NCBI GenBank assembly: GCA_029960065.1
Contig: JASCOF010000004.1
Span: forward strand, 186,001 to 250,000
Source: Flavobacteriaceae bacterium PS02336
GTDB lineage: Bacteria > Bacteroidota > Bacteroidia > Flavobacteriales > Flavobacteriaceae
DNA length: 64,000 nt
Direction: 5' to 3'
Both the position numbers and the translations under genes were made by a program. The notes under the pieces were generated by a model that worked only from the letters and a program-made list of their open reading frames with translations, had not been told where the DNA came from and made no database searches. This document shows, one piece after another, positions 23,237-31,253 of the stretch (its first letter is position 1; every line of letters starts with the position of its first letter).

Positions 23237-25648
23237 CTAGTTTTTTAAATATTTCTCTAAAAACTGATCTTGTTCCCAAAGCAGGTGTAAAATGTTTTCT
23301 TTTGCAACATAACCATGAGATTCTTTAGGTAAAATTACCATTCTTGCAGGCGCACCTAAACCTTTTAAAGCTTGAAAATAACGCTCTGTCTGCAATGTAA
23401 AAGTTCCTGGGTTATTGTCGGCTTCACCGTGAACCAATAAAATAGGAGTTTTCATTTTGTCAGCATTCATAAAAGGCGACATTGTATTATAAACTTCTGG
23501 AACTTCCCAGTAATTGCGCTGTTCTGTCTGGAATCCAAAAGGAGTTAATGTTCTATTGTATGCGCCGCTTCGAGCAATTCCGCAGGCAAATAAATTAGAA
23601 TGCGTCAATAAGTTTGCGGTCATAAAAGCACCATACGAATGCCCGCCCACAGCCACTTTTTTACGGTTAATATAACCCAAAGCATCGACAGCATCAATCG
23701 CGGCAGCTGCGTTGTCTACTAATTGCGAAATAAAGTTGTCATTTGGTTCTGTGTTACCTTCTCCAATAATAGGAAAAGCGGCATCGTCTAAAACAACGTA
23801 TCCTTTGGTTACCCAATAAACAAAAGATCCGTAATATGGGAAAGTGAATTCATTTGAGTTTTGAGTAGACTGAGAAGCACTGTTTCGGTCTTTGTATTCA
23901 GCTGGATAAGCCCAGATTAGCAATGGCAGTTTTTCTTTTTTAGCTTTGTCATAACCAGCAGGAAGATAAAGAGTTCCGGAAAGTTCCAATCCGTCTTTAC
24001 GTTTGTATTTGATAACTTCTTTACTTACGTTTTTGATACTCTCAAACGGATTTTTAAAATCAGTAATTGCTGTTAAGCTATTTTGCTTTTTAATATTTCT
24101 GAAGTAATAATTAGGATATTCTGTCTTTGACTGAACCTGAACTAAAACTTTACCCGATTTAAAATCTTCAATTTCTAAAATATCTTCTTTTTTGTCTTTA
24201 TACGGAGAAGTATAGATACGTTTTGATTTTAAATTGGACACATTAAATTCATCAATAAAAGGAAATTGGCCTTCTTTAGTATAACCGTCACCAATTCGGT
24301 AAAGATTATCTTTTTCGATTGCTAAAACATATTTATTGTATTCATTTTTTCTAGTTTCAAAAACACCTGGATCAGAATAAACGTCTTGTGAATTACGATC
24401 TGTAATAATTTTAGGCTGCTGGCTAGGATTTGACGGGTTTATCAAATACGTTTTTGTATTTCGGGTGTCGTACCATTCATCAGAAAGAACAGCAAGATTA
24501 TCATTCCCCCAAGTAATGGTATTAAAACGCTGAGGAGTTTTTACCAATGAAGATGCTTCTTTTTCAAACGGTGCATTCCAAAGAAAAACCTCATCTCTAA
24601 AATCAACTTTATTAGCAGGATCTCCTTCGTCTAAAGCCACAACATAAGAAAGTGTTGCTGGTTTGTCACTTCTCCACGACATCTCTCTTTTCCCTTTACG
24701 CACTGCCATAAAACCTTTAGGCATAATTTCGTTTAGCGGTACTTCATTAACTGTTTTAACTTCTTTTCCTCTTATATCATATACAATAGTTTTAGAAGGA
24801 AATCTATTTAAAGGAACGACATATGAGAATGGTTTGTGAATTGTAGTCAGCATAATATAGTTTCCATCTGGCGAAATTCTTTCTCCGGCAAACATGGCCG
24901 CTTCTTTAAATAAGACAGCATCACCATTTAGTTTTATTTTATATAATTCTGAAGTAATGCTGTTTTCAAAATTGATTTCATCATTTTTGTTTTTAAGCAT
25001 ATCTGGATATGTTCTGTTTTGAGATTTCTCACCAGAAGTATTGGAAACAATTGGTCCTGTTGGCAGATCTTTTTTAGAATCCAAAAGAGCAGGTTTATTT
25101 TTAGGCAGCATTTTGACTAAAATCGTTTCATTGTCTGAAAACCAACTGAAAGGATTGCCTAGATTAGCATTAACAGTTGCTTCGGTAAGTTTTGTTGCTT
25201 TCGCTGATTCTACATCGATAACCCAAAGTTCAACTCCAGAATTTGTAGTATGAGAGAAGAGAATCTTTTTGTCGTTTGGAGACCAAAGTATATTTGCAAT
25301 TTTTGGATTATCTGGTAAACCTGAAACCTGAATTTCTTCTTTCCCAGTTATTTTTCTTATTTTAAGATTATTAAGGTAAGTTACCGTGCTTGAAATGTTA
25401 GTAACCGGATTAATTCTTAAACCAGCCAGACGAACTTCGTCCTGATTTAGATCGTCAAGAGTTTTGTACGTGTTACGATACATAAAAAGCATATTCTCTT
25501 TTTTAGTATCCATCGAAACAGTTGGAGCTCTTTGATAATCGGCTAAATCAAGAATAGATTTAGAAGGTTTTTGATAGGTTAGATTCTCTTGCGCAAAAGA
25601 ATAAGATCCAAAACTGAAAAGTAAAAACAAAGTAATCTTTAATTTCAT
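23237..25648 (-). CDS. S9 family serine peptidase, glutamyl endopeptidase (S9D) type
   Basis: Prolyl-oligopeptidase-fold enzyme of 803 residues with a signal peptide (MKLKITLFLLFSFGSYSFAQ). The N-terminal two thirds form a beta-propeller (TolB-like strands). The catalytic part has the nucleophile in GGHSYGAFMTANLL (about residue 667), the acid in HGEADNNPGTF and the histidine in LPKESHGYVAKE. The block RSGAYNRTLTPFGFQTE is typical of the S9D glutamyl endopeptidases best known from plant chloroplasts. It probably degrades peptides in the periplasm. Single-gene unit, convergent with the ABC ATPase. Confidence 0.9.
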   Translation of the reverse strand: MKLKITLFLLFSFGSYSFAQENLTYQKPSKSILDLADYQRAPTVSMDTKKENMLFMYRNTYKTLDDLNQDEVRLAGLRINPVTNISSTVTYLNNLKIRKITGKEEIQVSGLPDNPKIANILWSPNDKKILFSHTTNSGVELWVIDVESAKATKLTEATVNANLGNPFSWFSDNETILVKMLPKNKPALLDSKKDLPTGPIVSNTSGEKSQNRTYPDMLKNKNDEINFENSITSELYKIKLNGDAVLFKEAAMFAGERISPDGNYIMLTTIHKPFSYVVPLNRFPSKTIVYDIRGKEVKTVNEVPLNEIMPKGFMAVRKGKREMSWRSDKPATLSYVVALDEGDPANKVDFRDEVFLWNAPFEKEASSLVKTPQRFNTITWGNDNLAVLSDEWYDTRNTKTYLINPSNPSQQPKIITDRNSQDVYSDPGVFETRKNEYNKYVLAIEKDNLYRIGDGYTKEGQFPFIDEFNVSNLKSKRIYTSPYKDKKEDILEIEDFKSGKVLVQVQSKTEYPNYYFRNIKKQNSLTAITDFKNPFESIKNVSKEVIKYKRKDGLELSGTLYLPAGYDKAKKEKLPLLIWAYPAEYKDRNSASQSTQNSNEFTFPYYGSFVYWVTKGYVVLDDAAFPIIGEGNTEPNDNFISQLVDNAAAAIDAVDALGYINRKKVAVGGHSYGAFMTANLLTHSNLFACGIARSGAYNRTLTPFGFQTEQRNYWEVPEVYNTMSPFMNADKMKTPILLVHGEADNNPGTFTLQTERYFQALKGLGAPARMVILPKESHGYVAKENILHLLWEQDQFLEKYLKN

Positions 25649-25870
25649 AATTTGATTTTTATAGTTTGAAAAATTGGTGTTTAAATGTTTGTCTAAAATA
25701 CATTTGTCTTGTTACATTTTAGGTCTTATTTTTAATTTTTTTCAAAGAATAACACAAAATGTTGTTTTTTCAAAATATAAAATCAAACAAATAGATATAT
25801 AATTAGATGATATTAAATTGCTAATTACGAAAAAAATAGTATTTTGTGTACGTATATTTTAAAGTATGCG

Positions 25871-25878
25871 TAAATTTG
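25871..25878 (+). promoter_or_regulatory. -7 box of the fabH-like gene
   Basis: TAAATTTG followed by CA, 32 bases before the ATG at 25911; a TTG lies 24 bases upstream (25844-25846), slightly over the usual spacing. Confidence 0.6.
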
Positions 25879-25910
25879 CAATCCAAATTTTTAATAAATA
25901 ATAATAGAGT

Positions 25911-26918
25911 ATGTATCATTCAAAAATAGCTGGTTTAGGATATTATGTTCCTTCAAATGTGGTGACTAATGATGATTTGTCTAAGATAATGGATACCAAT
26001 GACGAATGGATTCAAGAAAGAACGGGGATTCAGGAGCGTAGACACATTATTCGTGGAGAAGACACCACAACTTCAATGGGAGTGAAAGCAGCTAAAATTG
26101 CAATCGAACGTTCTGGCGTTGCCAAAGAAGATATTGATTTTGTAGTTTTTGCTACGTTAAGTCCAGATTACTATTTTCCAGGACCAGGAGTTTTGGTACA
26201 AAGAGATTTGGGGTTAAGAACAGTTGGTGCTTTAGATGTTAGAAACCAATGTTCAGGATTTGTTTATGCACTTTCTGTTGCAGATCAATATATCAAGACC
26301 GGGATGTATAAGAACATTTTGGTAATCGGTTCTGAGGTTCATTCTACAGGATTAGATATGACAACTCGTGGACGCGGTGTTTCGGTAATTTTTGGAGATG
26401 GAGCAGGGGCAGCTGTTTTGAGCCGTGAAGAAGATTTAACAAAAGGAATTCTTTCAACGCATTTGCATTCTGAAGGAGAACATGCAGAAGAGCTGGCTTT
26501 ACAGGCGCCAGGAATGGGAGCACGCTGGGTAACGGATATTATTGCAGATAATGATCCAAACGATGAAAGTTATTATCCATACATGAACGGTCAGTTTGTA
26601 TTTAAAAATGCTGTAGTTCGTTTCGCAGAAGTAATCAATGAGGGATTAGAGGCAAATGGTCTTCAGGTTTCAGATATTGATATGCTGATTCCGCATCAGG
26701 CTAACCTTAGAATTTCTCAGTACATTCAAAATAAATTCAAGCTGACAGACGATCAAGTTCATAACAATATCCAGAAATACGGAAACACAACTGCAGCGTC
26801 TATTCCGATTGCTTTAACAGAAGCTTGGGAACAAGGAAAAATTAAATCTGGAGATACTGTAGTTTTAGCAGCCTTCGGAAGTGGATTTACTTGGGCTAGT
26901 GCTATCATTAAATGGTAA
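25911..26918 (+). CDS. 3-oxoacyl-ACP synthase III family protein (FabH-like)
   Basis: Beta-ketoacyl-ACP synthase III fold, 335 residues. The catalytic triad is present: cysteine in VRNQCSGFVYAL near residue 120, histidine in LIPHQANLRI near residue 263, asparagine in KYGNTTAASIP near residue 293. N-terminal GLGYYVPSNVVTNDDL is typical. It condenses an acyl-CoA starter with malonyl-ACP. The gene stands outside any fab cluster, so it may be a second copy serving a special starter or a secondary product rather than the main fatty acid FabH. A terminator follows at 26945-26977. Confidence 0.88.
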   Translation: MYHSKIAGLGYYVPSNVVTNDDLSKIMDTNDEWIQERTGIQERRHIIRGEDTTTSMGVKAAKIAIERSGVAKEDIDFVVFATLSPDYYFPGPGVLVQRDLGLRTVGALDVRNQCSGFVYALSVADQYIKTGMYKNILVIGSEVHSTGLDMTTRGRGVSVIFGDGAGAAVLSREEDLTKGILSTHLHSEGEHAEELALQAPGMGARWVTDIIADNDPNDESYYPYMNGQFVFKNAVVRFAEVINEGLEANGLQVSDIDMLIPHQANLRISQYIQNKFKLTDDQVHNNIQKYGNTTAASIPIALTEAWEQGKIKSGDTVVLAAFGSGFTWASAIIKW

Positions 26919-26944
26919 AATAATCATCTTACATTATATTTTTT

Positions 26945-26977
26945 AAACCTGTTCAGTTTTGCTGAGCAGGTTTTTTT
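26945..26977 (+). terminator. Terminator after the fabH-like gene
   Basis: Arms AAACCTGTTCAG and CTGAGCAGGTTT (one mismatch), followed by T7. Confidence 0.85.
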
Positions 26978-26986
26978 ATATCTATT

Positions 26987-27054
26987 TGTCAGGCTGAGCG
27001 AAGTCGAAGCCCACGTTCCAATAGGATCGCCCTTCGACTTCGCTCAGGGTGACA
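26987..27054. repeat. TGTCAGGCTGAGCG inverted-repeat unit 1
   Basis: Arms of 23 bases (26987-27009 and 27032-27054) match as an inverted repeat except at two adjacent positions. The spacer contains ACGTTCCAATAGGA, also found in unit 3. Confidence 0.9.
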
Positions 27055-27073
27055 GCAAGTGGACAAGCTTTTT

Positions 27074-27139
27074 TGTCAGGCTGAGCGAAGCCGAAGCCCA
27101 TTTGTAACAGGTCGCTCTTCGACTTCGCTCAGCCTGACA
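27074..27139. repeat. TGTCAGGCTGAGCG inverted-repeat unit 2
   Basis: Arms 27074-27096 and 27117-27139 are complementary with one mismatch; the spacer differs from units 1 and 3. It lies 90 bases ahead of the GIY-YIG gene. Confidence 0.9.
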
Positions 27140-27229
27140 GTTTAGGCTTTAGAATTTTTTAAGGTTAAAAAAAGAAATATTTTTCTTACTTTTAATTTGA
27201 AAAACAATTCATAATTAAGATTTGAAATA

Positions 27230-27553
27230 ATGAAGCGATACTATGTTTACATACTAAAATGCTCAGATAATAGTTATTACACAGGATTTACCAATAATAT
27301 TGATAGAAGGTTTAATGAGTATAATTACGGTTTAAATAAAGAATGTTATACTTATGATAAAAGACCAGTTCAATTGGTTTTTTGCACAGATTTTAATGAT
27401 GTGAATCAGGCTATTGCTTTTGAGAAACAAGTAAAAGGATGGAGTAGGAAAAAGAAAGAAGCAATAATAAATGACAAGTGGGAAGATTTAAAAAAGTTGG
27501 CTGAATGTTTAAACGAATCCAGTCATAAAAATTTTCATAAAAAGAACGTTTAA
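27230..27553 (+). CDS. GIY-YIG nuclease domain protein
   Basis: A 107-residue single-domain GIY-YIG endonuclease-like protein of the UPF0213/YhbQ size class. The family motifs are seen as YYVYILKCSDNSYYTGFTNN (GIY and YIG equivalents, residues 4-23), the catalytic arginine in NIDRRFNEYN, and the glutamate in AIAFEKQVKGWSRKKKEAI, followed by NDKWEDLKKL. It has no DNA-binding extension. It is bracketed by inverted-repeat units of one family (two upstream, one and a half downstream) between fabH and cutC, suggesting that the gene travels with these repeats. Expression signals are weak. Confidence 0.92.
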   Translation: MKRYYVYILKCSDNSYYTGFTNNIDRRFNEYNYGLNKECYTYDKRPVQLVFCTDFNDVNQAIAFEKQVKGWSRKKKEAIINDKWEDLKKLAECLNESSHKNFHKKNV

Positions 27554-27602
27554 TAGTAAATTAGCCGTCGCTCTCTATACCATTAAGAAAAATTAATAAT
27601 TT

Positions 27603-27670
27603 TGTCAGGCTTAGCGAAGCAGAAGCACGCGTTCCAATAGGAGTACCCTTCGACTTCGCTCAGGGAGACA
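27603..27670. repeat. TGTCAGGCTGAGCG inverted-repeat unit 3
   Basis: Arms 27603-27625 and 27648-27670 form a slightly decayed version of units 1 and 2; the spacer shares CGTTCCAATAGGA with unit 1. Confidence 0.88.
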
Positions 27671-27692
27671 GAGATTGAACATCATTTTTTAG

Positions 27693-27720
27693 CTTGACAG
27701 GTTGACCGAAGTTGGAGCCC
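27693..27720. repeat. Decayed half unit of the same repeat
   Basis: TTGACAGGTTGACCGAAG followed by TTGGAGCCC resembles only the left arm of the unit; no partner arm follows before cutC. Confidence 0.6.
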
Positions 27721-27738
27721 TATAAAAAAAAATAACTA

Positions 27739-28410
27739 ATGAAAAAAAATCAACTAGAAATAGCTTGTTTTAATTACGAATCTGCAATAATTGCTCAGGA
27801 AAGCGGGGCGGACAGAATAGAGCTTTGCGAAAACATGAAACTTGGCGGCACAACACCAAATTCTATTTTAGTGGTAAAAGTCCGCGAAAATCTGGAGATC
27901 AAAATGCATGTAATTATTAGACCTCGAGGCGGCGATTTTGTGTATTCTGATGAAGAACTTACCGAAATGAAACAAGATATTAAACAGTTTAAAAAGTTGG
28001 GAGTCGATGGTTTCGTTTTCGGAATTTTGAAGGATAACGGAAAAATAAATAAAAAACAGAATAAAGAATTGGTGCATCTGGCGCATCCGCTTTCTTGTAC
28101 TTTTCATCGTGCTTTTGATGTCGTTAAAAATGTCGAAAAAGCATTGGAGGATGTCATTGAATGCGGTTTCAAAACAATTCTAACTTCTGGTCAGGGAATA
28201 AATGTAGCAGAAGGAATTCTGGCTTTGGAGAGAATTCAGGAATTGGCTGGAGACAGAATTGAGATTATGCCGGGCGGCGGATTGAGATCTTCCAATATAA
28301 AATTACTGCAGGAAAGATTAGATTTAACTTTCTATCATTCATCGGCAATTACAGATGATACAGAAATTGCAAATCCTGAAGAAGTAAAAGAGCTTAAAAA
28401 CTTTCTTTAG
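27739..28410 (+). CDS. cutC: Copper homeostasis protein CutC
   Basis: TIM-barrel protein of 223 residues. Family motifs: LEIACFNYESAIIAQESGADRIELCENM at the N-terminus (in parts), IRPRGGDFVYSDEE near residue 60, CTFHRAFDVV near residue 120, TSGQG and the EIMPGGGLRSSNI block. CutC has been linked to copper tolerance, though its biochemical role remains unsettled. Cytoplasmic. It directly follows the repeat cluster and ends at a good terminator, so it is monocistronic. Confidence 0.92.
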   Translation: MKKNQLEIACFNYESAIIAQESGADRIELCENMKLGGTTPNSILVVKVRENLEIKMHVIIRPRGGDFVYSDEELTEMKQDIKQFKKLGVDGFVFGILKDNGKINKKQNKELVHLAHPLSCTFHRAFDVVKNVEKALEDVIECGFKTILTSGQGINVAEGILALERIQELAGDRIEIMPGGGLRSSNIKLLQERLDLTFYHSSAITDDTEIANPEEVKELKNFL

Positions 28411-28420
28411 TATAAAATAG

Positions 28421-28456
28421 AAAAGCCTGGAGTTGGCATACTCCAGGCTTTTTTTC
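28421..28456 (+). terminator. Terminator after cutC
   Basis: Perfect arms AAAAGCCTGGAG and CTCCAGGCTTTT with an eight-base loop, then T run. It may also serve the convergent receptor gene. Confidence 0.92.
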
Positions 28457-28504
28457 TACAAGAACTTATTTAAAATATTAAAAATCGGTCTAATAAAGTC
28501 GTAA

Positions 28505-30922
28505 TTAGAACATTCCGCCTCCGCCTTTATTAGTATTATCATCTCTTTGTTTACGCTGTAAATTTTTGATTTTTCCACCGCCAAAGTTGTATGTTAAACC
28601 TAAATATACGGTTTGGCTTTCCCATGTAAACTGACCTGCCTGCGGATAAGGAGACATCGTGTCAAAAGCATATTTCATAGTATTGAAAACGTCATTAAAA
28701 CGCACACTAATGTTCATTTTGTTGTCCAGCAAAGTGTAACGAGATCCAATATCCATTTTGTACATTTCGTGGCTGTTATTTTGAAGTCCGTCAACAGCAC
28801 CTCTGTAGAATCCAAATAATAAGAAACTTAAACGTTTATTTACTTTAAAGTTTGAATTCATACGTCCGTTAAATGCCGCTACAGTAACCTTTTTTTGTTC
28901 TGGAATACTTTCGCTTCCCTCTACGTATTTAAATACGATTCCTTCTTGATTAATACTTGAAAAATCAATCGACGGCTGAATATCCCACCATTTTGTAATT
29001 TTATAGTTAAATGATACTTCAAATCCGTAAGCCGTATTATGATCAAAGTTTGTAAAAGTCATAATTTGCTTTTCATTGCTTGGATCTGCAGGATCTGGAT
29101 ATAAAATTCTGCTGATTTGATCGTTAATGCTTCTCACAAAAACACCTGCAGTAAAACTTCCTTTTTCTAAAGTTTTTGTATAATTCACTTCGACAGAATT
29201 GGTAAACTGTGGTCTTAATTCAGGATTTCCTAAAGAAGTTACCAAAGGCGTAGCAAATTCACGAATAGGTTTCGTCTGTTCTAAACTTGGACGGTCTACA
29301 CGACGGCTGTAACTAAACTGAAGCGTATTTTTCTCATTTAAGTTATAGGTTAAATAAGCTGAAGGATATAAAGTGATATAATCATCATCAAACATTGTCT
29401 GGCCGTGGTTAAGATTAGCTTGAACTTTATAACTTTCAAAACGTGCTCCTAACTGATAGCTGAATTTTTTGAATTTCTGTCCAAAAGTTACGTAAGCAGA
29501 ATAAATATCTGTATCATAAGTATAGTCAGAATTTTGAGAGGTAACAGGAAGTAAAGGATTTCCAGTAATGTAAGTGTTTCCAGTTCTAGTAATTCTAGCT
29601 TCTGCACCAGCCTCAAGAGTTGTTTTGTCGTTTAACGGATTAACATAATCAACGTTAATAGTGCTTAGTTTTCGAGTACCTTGTAAATAATCTTCAAAGT
29701 ATATGTTTCCAGCAGTATTATCTGTTTTTGTAGTTTCAGTATCAAAAGAAGCGTGCTGCGTTTCTTTGTTGTCGCTGTAATTTGCTTCAAAATCTAAAGT
29801 ATGTCCTTCTTTTTTGAAAATATGTTTGTAGGCTAAATTGTAAGTTCCAACTCGGTCTGGTCCCCAGTATCTTGATTTTTGAAAAATGTTTGAAATATCA
29901 GAATTAGTCACATTATTGTAATCAATATCAGTATCTACAAAACCTTTTCCATTCGATTTGTTTTGGTTGGTATAGATTGATATCGTGTTGTGATCATCGA
30001 TAAAATAATCCATTCCAATTTTATATAAATAAGAATCATTATCATTTACAACATCAATTTTCTGAACGATATCTTGGTCAAATCTTCTGATAAATCCATC
30101 ATTGTAATACGTTCCAAAGTTTTGTCCCACATTTCCAAAGAAATTTACTTTACCTGTTTTATAATTTAAATCTAAAGACTGATTGTATTTTGCAGTTTCT
30201 CCAAATGTGATTCCACCGCTGTAAGTACCATTAAAACCAGTATTAGCGTTTTTATGCAAGATGATATTGATAATTCCAGACATACCTTCTGGGTTATATT
30301 TCGCACTTGGATTGGTAATCAATTCAATTTTTTTGATTGATGTTGACGGAATTTGTTTCAACAACTGCGCTGGATCAATATTAGATGGACGTCCGTCAAT
30401 TAAAACACGAACATTATCATTTCCACGAAGTGAAAGTTTTCCGTCCTGATCCACATTCACAGAAGGGATATTGTTCATAATATCAGATGCAGAAGCACCA
30501 GCAGTTGTTAAATCCTTACCAACCGTTACAACTTTTCGATCAATTTTTTGTTCGATTGTAGAACGTTCGGCAATAATATTTACGCCTTTAAGCTGAGTAG
30601 CTTCTTCTTCAAGCGCAATGTTTACAGTTGCTGTTTTTTTATTTTCGCTTAAAAGAACAGAACCGATGTATTTTCTAAATCCGATATATTGAATTTCGAT
30701 TGTATAGCTTTTTAAAGCAATGTTTTTAAATGAGTAGTCTCCGTTGTCATCTGTATTCACTCCAGAAACTACTTTTCCATTTTCTTTAAGCGAAACGGTT
30801 GCATAAGAAATTGGCATTCCGTTTGACTTTTCTGTAATTTTTCCAGAAACATTTCCAGTATTCTGAGCTTGTGCTGTCGCGATTACCCCCAATAACGCGA
30901 ACAGAAAGAATTTTAATTTCAT
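28505..30922 (-). CDS. Outer-membrane beta-barrel (TonB receptor-like) protein
   Basis: An 805-residue outer-membrane protein. Signal peptide MKLKFFLFALLGVIATAQAQ, a carboxypeptidase-like regulatory domain (residues 24-110), a plug-like region with NVRVLIDGRPSN and KIELITNPSAKYNPEGMSG, then a barrel of the outer membrane beta-barrel family that replaces the classical TonB barrel. The tail is basic and ends KGGGGMF. The substrate is unknown. It is a single gene with a long upstream gap, convergent with cutC. Confidence 0.9.
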   Translation of the reverse strand: MKLKFFLFALLGVIATAQAQNTGNVSGKITEKSNGMPISYATVSLKENGKVVSGVNTDDNGDYSFKNIALKSYTIEIQYIGFRKYIGSVLLSENKKTATVNIALEEEATQLKGVNIIAERSTIEQKIDRKVVTVGKDLTTAGASASDIMNNIPSVNVDQDGKLSLRGNDNVRVLIDGRPSNIDPAQLLKQIPSTSIKKIELITNPSAKYNPEGMSGIINIILHKNANTGFNGTYSGGITFGETAKYNQSLDLNYKTGKVNFFGNVGQNFGTYYNDGFIRRFDQDIVQKIDVVNDNDSYLYKIGMDYFIDDHNTISIYTNQNKSNGKGFVDTDIDYNNVTNSDISNIFQKSRYWGPDRVGTYNLAYKHIFKKEGHTLDFEANYSDNKETQHASFDTETTKTDNTAGNIYFEDYLQGTRKLSTINVDYVNPLNDKTTLEAGAEARITRTGNTYITGNPLLPVTSQNSDYTYDTDIYSAYVTFGQKFKKFSYQLGARFESYKVQANLNHGQTMFDDDYITLYPSAYLTYNLNEKNTLQFSYSRRVDRPSLEQTKPIREFATPLVTSLGNPELRPQFTNSVEVNYTKTLEKGSFTAGVFVRSINDQISRILYPDPADPSNEKQIMTFTNFDHNTAYGFEVSFNYKITKWWDIQPSIDFSSINQEGIVFKYVEGSESIPEQKKVTVAAFNGRMNSNFKVNKRLSFLLFGFYRGAVDGLQNNSHEMYKMDIGSRYTLLDNKMNISVRFNDVFNTMKYAFDTMSPYPQAGQFTWESQTVYLGLTYNFGGGKIKNLQRKQRDDNTNKGGGGMF

Positions 30923-31253
30923 GATTTCCTTGTTGATTATTTTGATTTGATTGATGATGATTTTGTTTTGTTAGTTTTTCTTTGTTTTTTTTTTTGGTGC
31001 CTCAAACAAAATTTGAAGTCTCTATTAAGACTCTCATGTGTTTGATATGTTACAGAAATTTTAATAAAAAATTATAAAAATTTTCTCGTGGCCTGTTTTG
31101 TAAGACATTAAGCTTTTGATTTTTTGATAATTTTAACAATTGAAAATTCAAGTTTTTTATCAATTTCAGAATCTTTTAGTGAATTTAATATGTTTTTGAT
31201 TTTCTCTAATTGATGAATAAGCAGTATCTTTGCTCACTTTAAAATAAGTTTAC
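30923..31253. other. Gene-free divergent promoter region
   Basis: No gene seen. AT-rich, with the argS -7 box TATCTTTG at 31225-31232. A short inverted repeat (AGTCT-N6-AGACT, about 31017-31032) lies upstream of the receptor gene, but the receptor's own promoter is not obvious. Confidence 0.55.
31225..31232 (+). promoter_or_regulatory. -7 box of argS
   Basis: TATCTTTG followed by CTC, 21 bases before the ATG; no TTG at standard distance. Confidence 0.6.

Noticed and set aside
26987-27720. CRISPR-like array because of repeated units
   Set aside because: Only three to four units, of inverted-repeat form, with spacers that are partly identical; no cas genes.
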